A stretch of 64,000 bases of DNA from Lachancea dasiensis (GCA_900074725.1 LT598457.1:620001-684000), one strand, 5' to 3'; shown: positions 20,131-30,763, numbered from the stretch's first letter. The notes: generated from the letters alone by a model not told the origin. Translations and numbers: made by a program.

Positions 20131-21312
20131 ATGTTCAGGACCATTCTTATAGGGTTGGTTTTAGTGGTAGCAGCTTTCTGGGCAGGTGCAACGTTCAATG
20201 TTGGCGGCAGTCCGGTTCTTCTGAGATTAGTGAACGATGACGACTCTGGTACCAGCTTTCGCAATAGAAATTTGGGATTGACGGGCTACAAGCTATTAGA
20301 CTTATTTGAAAAACAAGTTTTGACGAGTGAAAGTGCTGAAAAGAACGAAAATGTGCGAGTTTCAAAATATTATGACGAATTTGTGAAGTTTGTGACAAAA
20401 GGTTCAGCAGAGCAGCATGATACAATTTGTTTCCCAGAAAGCTCTGTGATTTCTAAGCTCAACAGAGACGTTAATCCGGTCTTTAACGTGCACTCTCACA
20501 ACGATTACTGGCGAAATTTGCCCATGTATGAAGCCCTGTGTCACGGCATTACAAGTATCGAAGCGGATGTTTGGCTGGTTAACAACAGTACCGAATTGGC
20601 GGTAGGTCACAATAAGGGATTTTTGGACCCTATTCACAGGAATTTAGAGTCACTGTACACTGGGCCACTTCTAACCATGCTTAACGAAGTTAATTGCCAT
20701 CAAAGTGAGCACAATGACCAAAAGTACGGGCTTTTCTACAACTCACCAGAAACAACAGTCTACCTCTACATCGACTTCAAGTCAGAAGACAGCGCGAAAA
20801 CATACGATCTTCTTATCAACAGATACCTCGCTCCATTAATTGACATGGGTTACGTGACGTATTTAGACATTGAAAACCAAGGCGTTGTCTGGAATCCACT
20901 CACTATTATCCTGACAGGAGATTATCCAACTGATCTAGGAGTGCTAGACGGGGAACAAAATGATGGAATTCTCCATACAAATCAAAGATTTGTTTTCATT
21001 GACGCTCCGCTACACCGCCTTGAAGAAAGGCATTCCACTTTATCACTGGTAGCCTCGGCTTCATTGTCACAACTTCTCAGAGGCTGCAAAGATAGTGAAA
21101 TAAGCATGGGGTTGGGCCTCTCCTCCGATCAACTGCAGTGTATAGTTCCTTATATCGAGCGTGCCCACTCGATGAGTTTGAAAACTCGCATCTGGGGTGT
21201 CCCCTCATGGCCCAAGCAACTTAATACAAGGTTGTTGGGGCAACAGGCATTCGATCTTCACGTGGATTTTCTGAACGTTGACGATCTTTATGCTACTGCT
21301 CATCTTTTCTAA
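20131..21312 (+). CDS. AIM6: Aim6-like GDPD/PLC-family phosphodiesterase
   Basis: This is a member of the PLC-like phosphodiesterase superfamily that matches yeast Aim6 (YDL237W), whose loss affects mitochondrial inheritance; its substrate is not known. The 393-residue protein begins with a hydrophobic segment (about residues 4-22) that could be a signal anchor. The catalytic-type barrel starts at about residue 117 with NVHSHNDYWR (His121, Asn124, Asp125), followed by SIEADVWL (Glu144, Asp146) and VGHN (His160). These are the positions that carry metal and acid-base residues in GDPD enzymes. The first ATG at 20131 gives the hydrophobic N-terminus expected for the family. The gene is the first of the YDL/YNL block and converges on the U1 RNA gene. 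Confidence 0.92.
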   Translation: MFRTILIGLVLVVAAFWAGATFNVGGSPVLLRLVNDDDSGTSFRNRNLGLTGYKLLDLFEKQVLTSESAEKNENVRVSKYYDEFVKFVTKGSAEQHDTICFPESSVISKLNRDVNPVFNVHSHNDYWRNLPMYEALCHGITSIEADVWLVNNSTELAVGHNKGFLDPIHRNLESLYTGPLLTMLNEVNCHQSEHNDQKYGLFYNSPETTVYLYIDFKSEDSAKTYDLLINRYLAPLIDMGYVTYLDIENQGVVWNPLTIILTGDYPTDLGVLDGEQNDGILHTNQRFVFIDAPLHRLEERHSTLSLVASASLSQLLRGCKDSEISMGLGLSSDQLQCIVPYIERAHSMSLKTRIWGVPSWPKQLNTRLLGQQAFDLHVDFLNVDDLYATAHLF

Positions 21313-21554
21313 AACGTAGAGTGCACATCCACAGAAGGACTAGCCCAAAGAAGCAAGAAATATACGCAATACTAAAAGAGAAATGACAACTTTTCGCGCG
21401 TTCCACCTATTCGAGCACATCAGCTGATGTAACTTGAACTGGTGAAGGGAAAACGAATGTGCGAAATTCACCAATTCGAGGGTTCCCTCCTCATACTTCC
21501 TATATCCCCTGGCCAAGACATGCTGGCCATTAAAAAGCAGTTTGCAAGGACAAA

Positions 21555-22056
21555 GAATGAACATCAAAAATTATAAGACCTACCCGTCTCTACCAAATGA
21601 AGACTTGTCCTATACCCAAACTTCGCAATGGTGCACCTTCTCTATGCTTGTAGTTTGCTCCAAAAAGCCCAATAATTTGCCCGAGAGCAAACCCTGAACA
21701 ATTCAAGGCAAAAAACGCGCACAGGAATCGACCATCGCATAAAACTGATGCCAGGGTACTTAAAACGGCCAAGATCCACATCCAGCTTCCCCAACGCTGA
21801 CTTGTAATCAGCATCATACTTCTCCAGGCAGAAGAAACAAAGGGCTCCGACTATCGTACCACCACCTCTTAGAAATAACAGCACGATAGCGGAACGAGGA
21901 AACGAAACGTCAGCAAACACGTCTTTCGCAAGTATGTGCAGTCTACTGGAGACCTGGCGAGCGAACCCGCCTTCTGAAAAAAACGGGCATCACTCTAGAA
22001 AGACATGCTTGGCCAAAAGGACTTCTTGATCTCCTCTGACGTCTTAAGGTAAGTAT
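21555..22056 (-). ncRNA. SNR19: U1 spliceosomal snRNA
   Basis: This is U1 snRNA, which base-pairs with 5' splice sites. Read on the minus strand from 22056, the RNA starts ATACTTACCTTAAG, the invariant 5' splice-site-pairing end. It continues with a block ending GAGGAGATCAAGAAGTCC that matches S. cerevisiae U1 almost base for base. Two further blocks are shared: GTGTTTGCTGACGTTTC near 21920 and CCCTTTGTTTCTTCTGCCTG near 21835. The 3' end carries GGTCTTATAATTTTTGAT (about 21563-21580), which holds the Sm-binding site. The 3' terminus is set at about 21555 by analogy and could be off by ten bases. The length, about 502 nt, is close to the unusually long 568-nt yeast U1. It sits just downstream of POP1 on the same strand, as SNR19 does in S. 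cerevisiae. Short reading frames in this interval are not genes. Confidence 0.97.
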
Positions 22057-22265
22057 GAGGAGAGAAAACCAAAAATCAAAAGAGGGTGAAATAAAGAGAA
22101 GGACTCTTATTTTTCATTGACTATTTATATGAATTTTTTTTCGTGAGCACAACGTGGCAGGGTAACGTGGAGCTGATCTCGAAGCCTAGAGCTGAACTCA
22201 CCTTAGGTTAACCTAGCTTATGAAGTGAGGGAGATTCTACAGCCTAATCTGGAAGGCCTGTTAGC

Positions 22266-24803
22266 TTAAATTATTACCTGAGCCCATTTCGCTATTCTGT
22301 AAACATTGGTGCCAACATTTCTAATCAGCACCAGATCAGTTTCGGCACTCAAAGCTGTTTGGGCATCAATGAAACCCGTACATACTCCCCGACCCTGTCC
22401 CAAGTGGAAAGTTCCACTTGTCACATAACCAATCAAATTTTGGACCTCTGGTATGGGCCATTTTGAGTCGTGATCTCTCTTGCCGGTGGGACGAGATGCC
22501 ACGTGCGACACAGTCTGCCAGTATTCCAAATCTTTGGCTGGTATGGAGTAGATACGGGCAAGGTCCTTTGGGTGGCCCCTCTCTAGTAGGGTGCACGATA
22601 CTGCGACAATCGGAAGCGTATTTGTGACAATTGCTTCTTGTGATGACACTTTATTGTCGCTCTTGAAACCTGCTCCATTTATTGTAGATAGCGACTGGTT
22701 GACCATGCGTACAGGTGGATTTGTAGGAACTGTTTTTGCTTCACAGGTGTCTCGATACAAATCCACAATATCGTTTACGTACTCAATTTTGCGCCGATTG
22801 AGCTCGTCAAACTGTGAGGTCCGTGAAGAATTAAACATCTTGACGGCGACCTGATGATGTGCTTCCAGGTACTCGATCCCATTCCTCAGTATTTGTAAAA
22901 ACAACCAGTCGCAGCAGAATGGAATTCCTATTTCGCCCGGAAAGAAAACAGGAGACTCCAGGTGCAAATCAGGAATTTTCGCAAAATTGATACGTTTTGC
23001 GGGAGGCTTTCGGGACCACAGAGCCTCTTGAGTGGCTCTTTCGTAGATAAAGTTCTCGACATATCCTACTTTTGTGAAAGGGAAATCGGTGGGAAAGAAA
23101 GGTCTCCGTCTTTCATAACTGAGTTGCTGCATTTGACGCAATCCCATGTGATGCACGCGAGAAATACGATTCAGTTGATACCACAGCGGTAGATGCCAAA
23201 ACCAAGGAATGAGAACGACCCACGATTCCTTCTTTGGCAATTTGGAAATGACTATAGGAAATGATGGATCCGTGTCCGCACTAAACGGAATCAAGTTGGA
23301 ATGCTGGGTGGAGTTTAAAAGTACTCTGCGCCTGGCCGCAAGTTGTTTGAGGGTCTGCTGGTTTGAATATGATAAGTTGCGAGCGGCTGGATCTGCAAGT
23401 TTGGCGAGGGCAGAGGTTATCTCTGCCTCTGGAAAATTGTCTTGGAGTGTTAACAAATCAGTTGCGTTTGGTTTTGAGCCTGGTAGTTGCCTTGGATTTG
23501 ACAAATGTCTTGGGTCCATCACATCGAAGGCAAATATTGTTCGTTGAGGAAGCGCATTAATGTCCGTAACGTGGGAAACTTTTTTGAACTGGTTGTATGA
23601 TTCAGATGTTGAGGTTGTACGCAGCACTTGTGAAAGAGCGTTCAGAGATTTAGCTCCAGTTAGAGTTATGCTTGAGATCGAGTATCGACAGTCTTCGACT
23701 ACAAGCTTTTCAGCATTCAGCTGGACCAGGTGGTCGAACACCAATAAATAGATTGCTGGGTGAAGTCTCAGCAGGCATTTATTGGCATTAATCCATAGCA
23801 GTTCAACGGGGCCCAGGACCTCCTGATTGTCAGCCCACACCATACCTTCAAACCAATGATGAGAGTTTCGATATTTAGCCAAGGATCCTCTTTTATTGGT
23901 CAACTGACTTATAACACCTTGCAAAAAGACTGTGTCCTCTGATGATATAATCATCGTTCCCATATAGCTCGTATCTGCGCACATAGCACCGTCTGAAGTC
24001 GACACGGAGTTACCGAGTTTATGCGTCAACTTAAAGCATTTTTGTGTCGGAGACCAAGGAATTTGGTAACCCCACCTTTTGAGCATATGAGATCTTTTCG
24101 CATGCCAGACATGGGTGGGAAGCCACGTGTAGGTATGCTGCCGCTTAGCGTATTTGATCCTACCCAATGGTCGCATTGCTGGCGCGCCAATCCCCGTGGA
24201 ATCGTAGCTGCCAAGTAGATTGTTTCGGTTGGGCCCGGCTTTTCCACTTGTGCATTGCCGAATTGTTTTCTGTAGAGCCTTAATCCGACTCCGCAGCTTA
24301 TGGCGTGATGCAGTGGCCTCTGAGGGGAGACCCAGCTTCATGGATTTGGACCTGGCAGCCAGGCGTAGCAACTTAACTGCCATTCGTGCCTTGTACAATT
24401 GCTTGGCAGTGAGGCCATATTTTCTCTTTTTGGACATTGCCGGGGTGCCCCTCGTTATCGTCTGCTCGCTCTTCCTCATTTCACGCAAAGCACGGTTTCT
24501 CAGACGCTTAGGGATCCTTTTAACATTGTGGGAGGCAGTTCTGCGACGCAACTTTCTTGGCAGAGCTTGGAAGACCCTCGTGGATGAAGCTGCCTTCGAT
24601 TTGTGCATAGCCAGCTGCAATTGTTTGACCTCAAACTCTCGAGATGCCATGAAGTCGTTCACCTTCAGCATACTGCCGCTTTCCGATAGCTCTCCCACAT
24701 CTCTAGGTGCGGCCTTGAGTGCTTCGGTTCTGATGGTCCTGGCATCAATCACTTTCTGCCGTTTAAAAAGCTGGTTCTTATTCTTCAGCTTCTTACCAGA
24801 CAT
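22266..24803 (-). CDS. POP1: Pop1, largest protein subunit of RNase P and RNase MRP
   Basis: Pop1 is the core protein of nuclear RNase P (tRNA 5' maturation) and RNase MRP (rRNA processing, mRNA decay). The 845-residue product (yeast 875) starts with basic sequence. It has the Pop1 N-terminal domain with RALPRKLRRRTASHNVKRIP at about residues 80-100 and the WHAKR motif in a TWLPTHVWHAKRSHMLKRWG stretch near residue 235. The POPLD domain lies in the second half around VLIPWFWHLPLWYQLNRISR, and a C-terminal glycine-rich segment reads GYVTSGTFHLGQGRG. The start codon is followed by the family SGKKLKNKN. A PAC element lies 62 bases upstream, as expected for a ribosome-biogenesis gene. It is divergent from ADE12, the same pair as YNL221C-YNL220W. 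Confidence 0.97.
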   Translation of the reverse strand: MSGKKLKNKNQLFKRQKVIDARTIRTEALKAAPRDVGELSESGSMLKVNDFMASREFEVKQLQLAMHKSKAASSTRVFQALPRKLRRRTASHNVKRIPKRLRNRALREMRKSEQTITRGTPAMSKKRKYGLTAKQLYKARMAVKLLRLAARSKSMKLGLPSEATASRHKLRSRIKALQKTIRQCTSGKAGPNRNNLLGSYDSTGIGAPAMRPLGRIKYAKRQHTYTWLPTHVWHAKRSHMLKRWGYQIPWSPTQKCFKLTHKLGNSVSTSDGAMCADTSYMGTMIISSEDTVFLQGVISQLTNKRGSLAKYRNSHHWFEGMVWADNQEVLGPVELLWINANKCLLRLHPAIYLLVFDHLVQLNAEKLVVEDCRYSISSITLTGAKSLNALSQVLRTTSTSESYNQFKKVSHVTDINALPQRTIFAFDVMDPRHLSNPRQLPGSKPNATDLLTLQDNFPEAEITSALAKLADPAARNLSYSNQQTLKQLAARRRVLLNSTQHSNLIPFSADTDPSFPIVISKLPKKESWVVLIPWFWHLPLWYQLNRISRVHHMGLRQMQQLSYERRRPFFPTDFPFTKVGYVENFIYERATQEALWSRKPPAKRINFAKIPDLHLESPVFFPGEIGIPFCCDWLFLQILRNGIEYLEAHHQVAVKMFNSSRTSQFDELNRRKIEYVNDIVDLYRDTCEAKTVPTNPPVRMVNQSLSTINGAGFKSDNKVSSQEAIVTNTLPIVAVSCTLLERGHPKDLARIYSIPAKDLEYWQTVSHVASRPTGKRDHDSKWPIPEVQNLIGYVTSGTFHLGQGRGVCTGFIDAQTALSAETDLVLIRNVGTNVYRIAKWAQVII

Positions 24804-25672
24804 CTAGAAGAGGGCTAGAATGGTCGTTCTGGTACAGGCACCGCCGGTGTTGTTCCTGCTGGCTGCGATGAGCCATTGAATATATCAACCACAGTGCACT
24901 ACCAAGATCCGTCTCTCTCTCTCTCTCTCTCTCTCTCGTCGGTAATGACCAGGTCTGGACACGAAATGCTAAAGTGATTCATCCTAGTCACATGACGGCT
25001 GGCCATATTTTATCCTTTATTACGAACATTATCTCGCCAAATGTGACTCTGAATAGTGACTCTGTGTCTCCTTCAATTGACTTCGGCCAAGGATCACTTT
25101 CTACTAGATAATCACTCTGCCGTGCAATCTTGGCCATCTGACGTCTAAAATCCACGAGTGCAACCCCTTCCATCCCGAAATGCCTGCCCGGTCTACTACT
25201 TATCAATTAATGAGGAGCGGGACGTTGGATGGCCGTCTAAGATATCTTCCCCTCTGCACCTCCGCCTCAGTCACCTGGCCCTGAAGAGAGCGACTATAAT
25301 TAATTGAAATGCTAATTAATATGGTATTATTTCGTCCTCCACTACATGAGCGCACAAGCCTGATGCTGGCAGGAGGTCAACCGATAGGGCAGCAGCGCAT
25401 GTCGAAGGGCAGTATATAAAAAAAAATTGCCATGATAATTTTAATAATTTTCCTGGCTCCTAAAGCTCTTGTCTGGTAAGATTCTTGCTCATTCAATTCT
25501 AACTTCTTTCTTGTATTTTCTCTTAATGGTTTGAAATCCGGCAAGTTTAAGTGGTATATATTTATACGTCTTAAGCTTCAATAGTTAGGTCTGGTATCGT
25601 TACTCTACTATCAAGGTTGAGTAGGATTATTTGATCGGGTCATAATCTGTAGTTTGAAGAAGCGCATTTAGG
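24804..25672. promoter_or_regulatory. Divergent POP1/ADE12 promoter region
   Basis: This 869-base gap holds a PAC word GCGATGAG at 24865-24872 near POP1, a (CT)13 tract at 24912-24937, and two TGACTC words at 25044-25049 and 25057-25062. Homeodomain-like TAATTA elements lie at about 25298-25320, and an A-rich run at about 25420-25430 precedes ADE12. TGACTC is the core bound by Bas1 and Gcn4, and TAATTA-like sites suit its partner Bas2/Pho2, so purine control of ADE12 is plausible. The TGACTC pair is, however, about 610 bases from the ADE12 start. Confidence 0.5.
24912..24937. repeat. (CT)13 microsatellite
   Basis: A perfect CT dinucleotide run of 26 bases lies between POP1 and ADE12, about 110 bases upstream of POP1. 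On the POP1 sense strand it reads as GA repeats. Confidence 0.95.
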
Positions 25673-26974
25673 ATGGTCAACGTGGTTCTAGGTTCGCAAT
25701 GGGGCGATGAAGGTAAGGGCAAGTTGGTGGATTTGCTAGTGGGCAAGTATGACATCGTGGCCCGTAGTGCCGGTGGGAACAACGCTGGGCATACCATTGT
25801 AGTGGAAGGGGTGAAGTACGATTTCCACATGCTGCCCTCCGGGCTGGTCAACCCCAACTGTCAGAATTTGATTGGTAACGGGGTTGTGATGCATATTCCA
25901 TCTTTTTTCCAGGAACTCGAACAACTTGAGGCCAAGGGCCTCAAGGATGGGCGTTCCAGGTTGTTTGTCTCGTCCAGGGCGCATCTGGTGTTTGACTTCC
26001 ACCAACGCACCGACAAGCTCAGAGAAGCCGAGCTTTCAGGCAAGTCCAAGGATGGCAAAAACATTGGTACCACTGGAAAAGGTATTGGTCCTACCTACGC
26101 CACCAAGGCTTCCAGATCCGGCCTAAGAGTCCACCACTTGGTCAACGACGAGCCAGAAGCTTGGGACGAGTTTGTTACGAAGTACAAACGTCTCGTGGAG
26201 ACCAGACAACAACGTTACGGCCCATTCGACTACGACATGGAGGGCGAGCTTCAGCGTTACAAGCAATACCGTGAGCAACTCAAGCCTTTTGTGGTGGACT
26301 CTGTCGTTTTCATGCACAACGCCATTCGTGACAACAAAAAGATTCTGGTCGAAGGTGCCAACGCTCTGATGTTGGATATCGACTTCGGTACCTATCCATT
26401 CGTCACCTCATCCAACACTGGTATCGGAGGAGTTTGCACTGGTCTAGGTCTGCCCCCCAGAGTCATTGATGAAGTTTACGGTGTAGTTAAGGCCTACACT
26501 ACCAGAGTCGGAGAAGGTCCATTCCCCACCGAACAATTGAACGAAAACGGTGAGAAATTGCAGGACATTGGTGCTGAATACGGCGTTACCACCGGTCGTA
26601 AGCGTCGCTGTGGATGGCTCGATCTTGTTGTTCTGAAATATTCAACCCTCATCAACGGCTACACCAGTTTGAACATTACCAAGCTGGACGTTCTTGACAC
26701 CTTTAAGGAGATTCCAGTTGGTGTTTCTTACTCTTTGAGAGGTAAGAAGTTGGATCTTTTCCCTGAGGATCTTATCACTTTAGGCAAAGTCGACGTTGAA
26801 TACGTTACTCTTCCAGGCTGGGAGCAGGACATCACCAAGATCACAGAATACCAAGATTTGCCTGAAAACGCCAAGAAATACTTGAAGTTCATCGAAGATT
26901 ACCTCGGTGTTCCAGTCCAATGGGTCGGAACTGGCCCTGCGAGAGAAAGCATGGTCTACAAAGAGGTTAACTAA
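25673..26974 (+). CDS. ADE12: Adenylosuccinate synthase
   Basis: This enzyme joins IMP and aspartate with GTP hydrolysis to make adenylosuccinate, the first committed step from IMP to AMP. The 433-residue product equals the yeast length. It opens with [19 protein letters not shown], the P-loop-like GTP site with the catalytic Asp, followed by GNNAGHT. Later come the [16 protein letters not shown]-binding segment near residue 130 and the [13 protein letters not shown] substrate loop near residue 305. It ends in the conserved WVGTGPARE. Codon use is strongly biased, as in an abundant enzyme. It is divergent from POP1 and convergent with ALG9, in the YNL221-YNL219 order. Confidence 0.99.
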   Translation: MVNVVLGSQWGDEGKGKLVDLLVGKYDIVARSAGGNNAGHTIVVEGVKYDFHMLPSGLVNPNCQNLIGNGVVMHIPSFFQELEQLEAKGLKDGRSRLFVSSRAHLVFDFHQRTDKLREAELSGKSKDGKNIGTTGKGIGPTYATKASRSGLRVHHLVNDEPEAWDEFVTKYKRLVETRQQRYGPFDYDMEGELQRYKQYREQLKPFVVDSVVFMHNAIRDNKKILVEGANALMLDIDFGTYPFVTSSNTGIGGVCTGLGLPPRVIDEVYGVVKAYTTRVGEGPFPTEQLNENGEKLQDIGAEYGVTTGRKRRCGWLDLVVLKYSTLINGYTSLNITKLDVLDTFKEIPVGVSYSLRGKKLDLFPEDLITLGKVDVEYVTLPGWEQDITKITEYQDLPENAKKYLKFIEDYLGVPVQWVGTGPARESMVYKEVN

Positions 26975-27085
26975 GTAGGCCCTCCGAAGTCACCATTTCT
27001 TTTGTAAGATAGATACATAACGACTAAATCATTTCAGAAAACATATAAGGTTGCACTTCAACTTAGCATGAGGGTATAGACAGCA

Positions 27086-28732
27086 TCATACTTGCTCTGT
27101 TTGTTTCTCGAAAATGCAGTAGTCGAGATATTTGGCTTCGTAAATACGAGACCAAATTTCCTGTCCAGGCATGTACTTCAAAAATATTTCGGGCAGGGCG
27201 AATGCACGACCCAAAAATTTGGAGCTTGCAACGTCTATAAAAGCCGTTCTGTAGATGCATACCCATTCATCCTCCATTAAAGTTGGATCGAAGCTATCCC
27301 TGGTGTCATCACTGGGTAGGACAATATCAATATAATAATCACATTCATCAGCACCCACTAACTTCAAAGGATCGAACTTATTCTCGTTATTCATACCAGC
27401 AGGAATCTCTCGTATACTGTTCAGCATGCTATGAGTTTCTTTGAAGTCACCAGGCAACAATCCATCAAAGCCGGAGTTGGTAAAACGTAGTCTAGAATCA
27501 TCTTCTAAGAACAGCGACGTTGGATAATGATACCATTCACGACCGACGCAAATTGTTTGGGGACCAGTGGCAGGTGGGATATGAGCGTAGACGTCCAATG
27601 GAGCTGTATAGTTCTTCACCAGAGCAAAAACCCGCATAAAACTTTGGCTCAGTGTCAAGATAAATAAAGCAAGAAAGAAGGTGTTGCGGACGATTCTTGA
27701 GACTTTTCTGCCTTTCCAAAAGTTTGTATATCCAACGCTAGCTGCCAAGGTAATCATTGGGTAGATCGGGTATAAAAATCTCTCTTCCTTGTGCGGTTGA
27801 CTCAAGAACACAGCCATCCATACAAATAAACACCCCCAAATTGGAGCCAACCTCCAATTGCTCAAAACACCAATCACACAGCCCATCAATGTAGGTATTG
27901 GGAAGTTAAGTAAAAGGTTCAACGGATAGTAGTACCATGGTTCAGTGCCAAAGATGTTGGGACCGCTGTTCTCATCCGCAGCAATGACATTGTACATAAC
28001 AATATTCCATGCCACAGGAGCAAACTTTCCATAAAATGCAGAGTCAACCAAGAAAATGGTGGAAATGACGCTCAGTAGTCGTAAAATACTGGCAAAACCA
28101 GTTTTGACTGTGGCCAATATTCTGTGTGTTAAAACGTAATGGAAGACCATAGGAATGCTCAGTATCAGTACAAATGGCCAGCCTAATACCCCACTAACGA
28201 AATTAAATGACAAGGCCTGTATGAAGGGAGTTGCTGAACGGTTGGACAAGTACCGTATGCCGAATTTCATGAATCCAAGCATTGTTACCATGGCGAAAGA
28301 GGAAGGTAGTAGCTCAACTGAGGCATGAAACCAGCCTGGATTAAGCAGTTGAAGTAACAACCAAATATTGGCGGTGAATGAGGAGAGTTTCGTGTCAATT
28401 TCGCGGAATAGGAGCCATTCCATTACCACACTGTAAAAGCCCATTAGAAACCTTGCTATGTAGAACAATGTGGAAGGCGGCAGCCCGAGCAGAGGTATGA
28501 TTTTCTTAAAAGGTGAAAGGCTAGCATACAGCGGTAACAAAAAAGCCCAAGAGCGGATGGAGTATTCTGGAGAGTACTCCCATGTCTGTTTGCCAAAGCC
28601 TCGTAGCAAGAAATTCAGTGGTTCCCAGTAATTGAACGTCTCGTCACAATCCGAGACAAGCGAATAGATTGGTTGTAAGAATAGCCGGGCTGTAATTAGC
28701 AGTCCCAGGAGCAGAAATGTTCCAGGTTTCAT
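27086..28732 (-). CDS. ALG9: Alg9, ER dolichol-linked alpha-1,2-mannosyltransferase
   Basis: Alg9 adds alpha-1,2-mannose residues to the lumenal lipid-linked oligosaccharide, making Man7 and later Man9 forms before glucosylation and transfer to proteins. The 548-residue protein is a GT22-family membrane enzyme. It starts with a hydrophobic helix, then the lumenal catalytic loop with the family motif SLVSDCDETFNYWEPL (acidic residues typical of GT-C enzymes) and GKQTWEYSPEYSIRSW. Multiple membrane spans follow to about residue 370, with HKEERFLYPIYP near residue 315 as in other Alg9/Alg12/Smp3 proteins. The C-terminal third is soluble. Size and synteny agree with YNL219C (555 residues). It acts upstream of the oligosaccharyltransferase whose subunit OST4 is also in this window. 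Confidence 0.97.
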   Translation of the reverse strand: MKPGTFLLLGLLITARLFLQPIYSLVSDCDETFNYWEPLNFLLRGFGKQTWEYSPEYSIRSWAFLLPLYASLSPFKKIIPLLGLPPSTLFYIARFLMGFYSVVMEWLLFREIDTKLSSFTANIWLLLQLLNPGWFHASVELLPSSFAMVTMLGFMKFGIRYLSNRSATPFIQALSFNFVSGVLGWPFVLILSIPMVFHYVLTHRILATVKTGFASILRLLSVISTIFLVDSAFYGKFAPVAWNIVMYNVIAADENSGPNIFGTEPWYYYPLNLLLNFPIPTLMGCVIGVLSNWRLAPIWGCLFVWMAVFLSQPHKEERFLYPIYPMITLAASVGYTNFWKGRKVSRIVRNTFFLALFILTLSQSFMRVFALVKNYTAPLDVYAHIPPATGPQTICVGREWYHYPTSLFLEDDSRLRFTNSGFDGLLPGDFKETHSMLNSIREIPAGMNNENKFDPLKLVGADECDYYIDIVLPSDDTRDSFDPTLMEDEWVCIYRTAFIDVASSKFLGRAFALPEIFLKYMPGQEIWSRIYEAKYLDYCIFEKQTEQV

Positions 28733-29678
28733 GCTAGAACGCTAATCAGCGAACTGTTTGTGTATATTTGGTATGCAGAATGAAGAACTTAAAAAGCTCC
28801 GAATGGCCTAACTAATCCAAGATTATGAGTGGATGGACCTCTTTTGAAGAATCTGTGGTGAATTCTCTGGGCTGCCGGGCGATATACGAGAGTTTTCGAT
28901 GATTTCTTTAATTCGTCAGTACACAAATTAGATTAACTAAAAGTTATGTGCATACCACTTCATGAAAGCCAAGCATAAGCACAGGGTATCCAATCTGACT
29001 TTGGCCATTCAAGAGGAGCTTCAGAAAATGTGCATTTGAGCATTTTGTTTGGCAAGGTATCCCAAGCATTTCATGGTTTCCTGCAGAATACCCTGGAAAA
29101 ACGAGCATGTCAATAATCTGACAACTTGTCCATATATTCAACGTCAATTGTACCTCAATTAGGGTGTTTTAAATGAACTGAAACTCAAGCAACCAATCTA
29201 AAACAGTTGGTATCCAAATTGGTACGTCAGGCAACCCTCCGGCAACTAAATTCAACACACTAAAGGGCACAATCATTACCAAAGACAAATAAAGGACGTA
29301 ACGCTTTTTACCAAGAGCTGTTGATAACGTATGCATCTGTTTCAAGCCTAAGCTCACATCAGAAATTCAAAGAGAACATTCTGACGGAATGGAATTTAAT
29401 CGCGTGTGAAAGCTCTGAATCGAAGAAACCGGTTCACGTCTACAAACTCACGCATCTATATACATGGAAACATATCTACATGTGCTGTAATTGACACGAG
29501 ACAGATTTACTCTGGCTTTTCTCAGCGTAGGTTCGAGATCTACCGCTTGTTATGCAAATCCCTCAAGTCAGGAATTATATAAAGTGTCTGTAAAATACAT
29601 GATCGAAAGTAATTGTTACCATTGTGCAAACGTGTTCAACTAAGGGACTACATAAATATAACTTTCTTTCAGCTTGAT
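28733..29678. promoter_or_regulatory. Divergent ALG9/PHO13 promoter region
   Basis: These 946 bases separate divergent genes. A TATATAAA box at 29576-29583 lies about 95 bases before the PHO13 ATG. No ORF, tRNA or repeat is convincing; a GGTTCGAGATC word at 29530 resembles a Pol III B box but has no tRNA around it. Confidence 0.45.
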
Positions 29679-30605
29679 ATGACTCAGAGTAGCATTCCGA
29701 TCAAGATTGACTCTAAGGAAGTCTCACAAAACCTACTAAATCAATATGATACTTTTTTGTTTGACTGTGATGGAGTTTTGTGGTTAGGAACTCACTTGCT
29801 GCCCCACATAAAGGAGACACTGGAGTTGCTGACCTCGCAGGGAAAAACATTATATTTTGTTACAAATAACTCAACTAAGTCGCGCGCTGCTTATGCAAAG
29901 AAGTTTGCATCTTTTGGAATTGTTGTTGGCGAGGATCAAATATTTACGTCAGGCTACGCCTCTGCGTTGCACGTACGGGACTCGCTCAAACTGAAGCCAG
30001 GCCACGATAAAATTTGGGTTTTTGGAGAGCAAGGGATAGTCGACGAACTTAAGCTGATGGGTTTTGAGTCCCTGGGATGCAACGATTCGCGGTTGGATGA
30101 AACCTTCGACATTACCACTTCTCCTTTTATCAAAGAGGGGCTAGACCCAGCCGTTAAATGCGTTATTGCGGGTCTCGACACCAAAGTGAACTACCATCGT
30201 CTGGCCATCACCTTACAGTATTTACAGCAGCCGGATGTTGAGTTCGTGGCAACCAATATTGATTCCACCTATCCCAACAAGGGATACGTTTTGCCAGGTG
30301 CTGGTTCTATGATCAATTGCGTCGCATTTGCTACTGGCAGAGAGCCCGCGGCTTGCGGCAAACCTAATCCAAACATGCTAAACGCCATTGTTACTGCGAA
30401 GAACTTGGATAGGTCGAAATGCTGCATGGTGGGCGACCGGCTAAACACTGACATTAGGTTTGGGGTAGAGGGGAAACTAGGTGGGACGCTATTAGTTCTT
30501 ACTGGTATCGAAACAGAAGCCAATGCTACTGACGCTTCTGGCGATCATCCTCTACCAAAATACTACGCTGACAAGCTTGGCGACATCTACGAATTGATAA
30601 ACTAA
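29679..30605 (+). CDS. PHO13: Pho13, HAD-family phosphatase (p-nitrophenyl phosphatase / metabolite repair)
   Basis: Pho13 is a cytosolic HAD-superfamily phosphatase known for p-nitrophenyl phosphate activity. It also dephosphorylates toxic side products such as 2-phosphoglycolate and 4-phosphoerythronate. The ATG at 29679 is chosen because it gives the family N-terminus; upstream in-frame codons have no ATG. The 308-residue product (yeast 312) has motif [10 protein letters not shown] with nucleophile Asp29 and acid Asp31, motif [12 protein letters not shown], the cap region with [15 protein letters not shown], the lysine in GKPNPNML, and motif [14 protein letters not shown]. All catalytic positions are intact. 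It lies between ALG9 and MGS1, interleaving YDL236W between YNL219C and YNL218W. Confidence 0.97.
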   Translation: MTQSSIPIKIDSKEVSQNLLNQYDTFLFDCDGVLWLGTHLLPHIKETLELLTSQGKTLYFVTNNSTKSRAAYAKKFASFGIVVGEDQIFTSGYASALHVRDSLKLKPGHDKIWVFGEQGIVDELKLMGFESLGCNDSRLDETFDITTSPFIKEGLDPAVKCVIAGLDTKVNYHRLAITLQYLQQPDVEFVATNIDSTYPNKGYVLPGAGSMINCVAFATGREPAACGKPNPNMLNAIVTAKNLDRSKCCMVGDRLNTDIRFGVEGKLGGTLLVLTGIETEANATDASGDHPLPKYYADKLGDIYELIN

Positions 30606-30763
30606 GGCCCCGCGTTTAGATAACTATGAATACAGAAACCCAATACATATAGAAACAGGCATGGAGCTTTTTTCATGTTTTGACCTTAATGATCTGTAAG
30701 GAAGTTTGTCTTTCACATAACTCAATCTCAACACATCATTTGAAAGCCTGATTGCCATAGACA

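Noticed and set aside
21340-21920. Small minus-strand frames within and beside the U1 gene
   Set aside because: Those at 21590-21920 lie inside the U1 RNA and the one at 21340-21567 overlaps its 3' end; none has a recognisable protein.
29530-29540. GGTTCGAGATC resembling a tRNA B box
   Set aside because: No acceptor, D-arm or anticodon arm can be built upstream; the same holds for similar words near 19112 and 42233.
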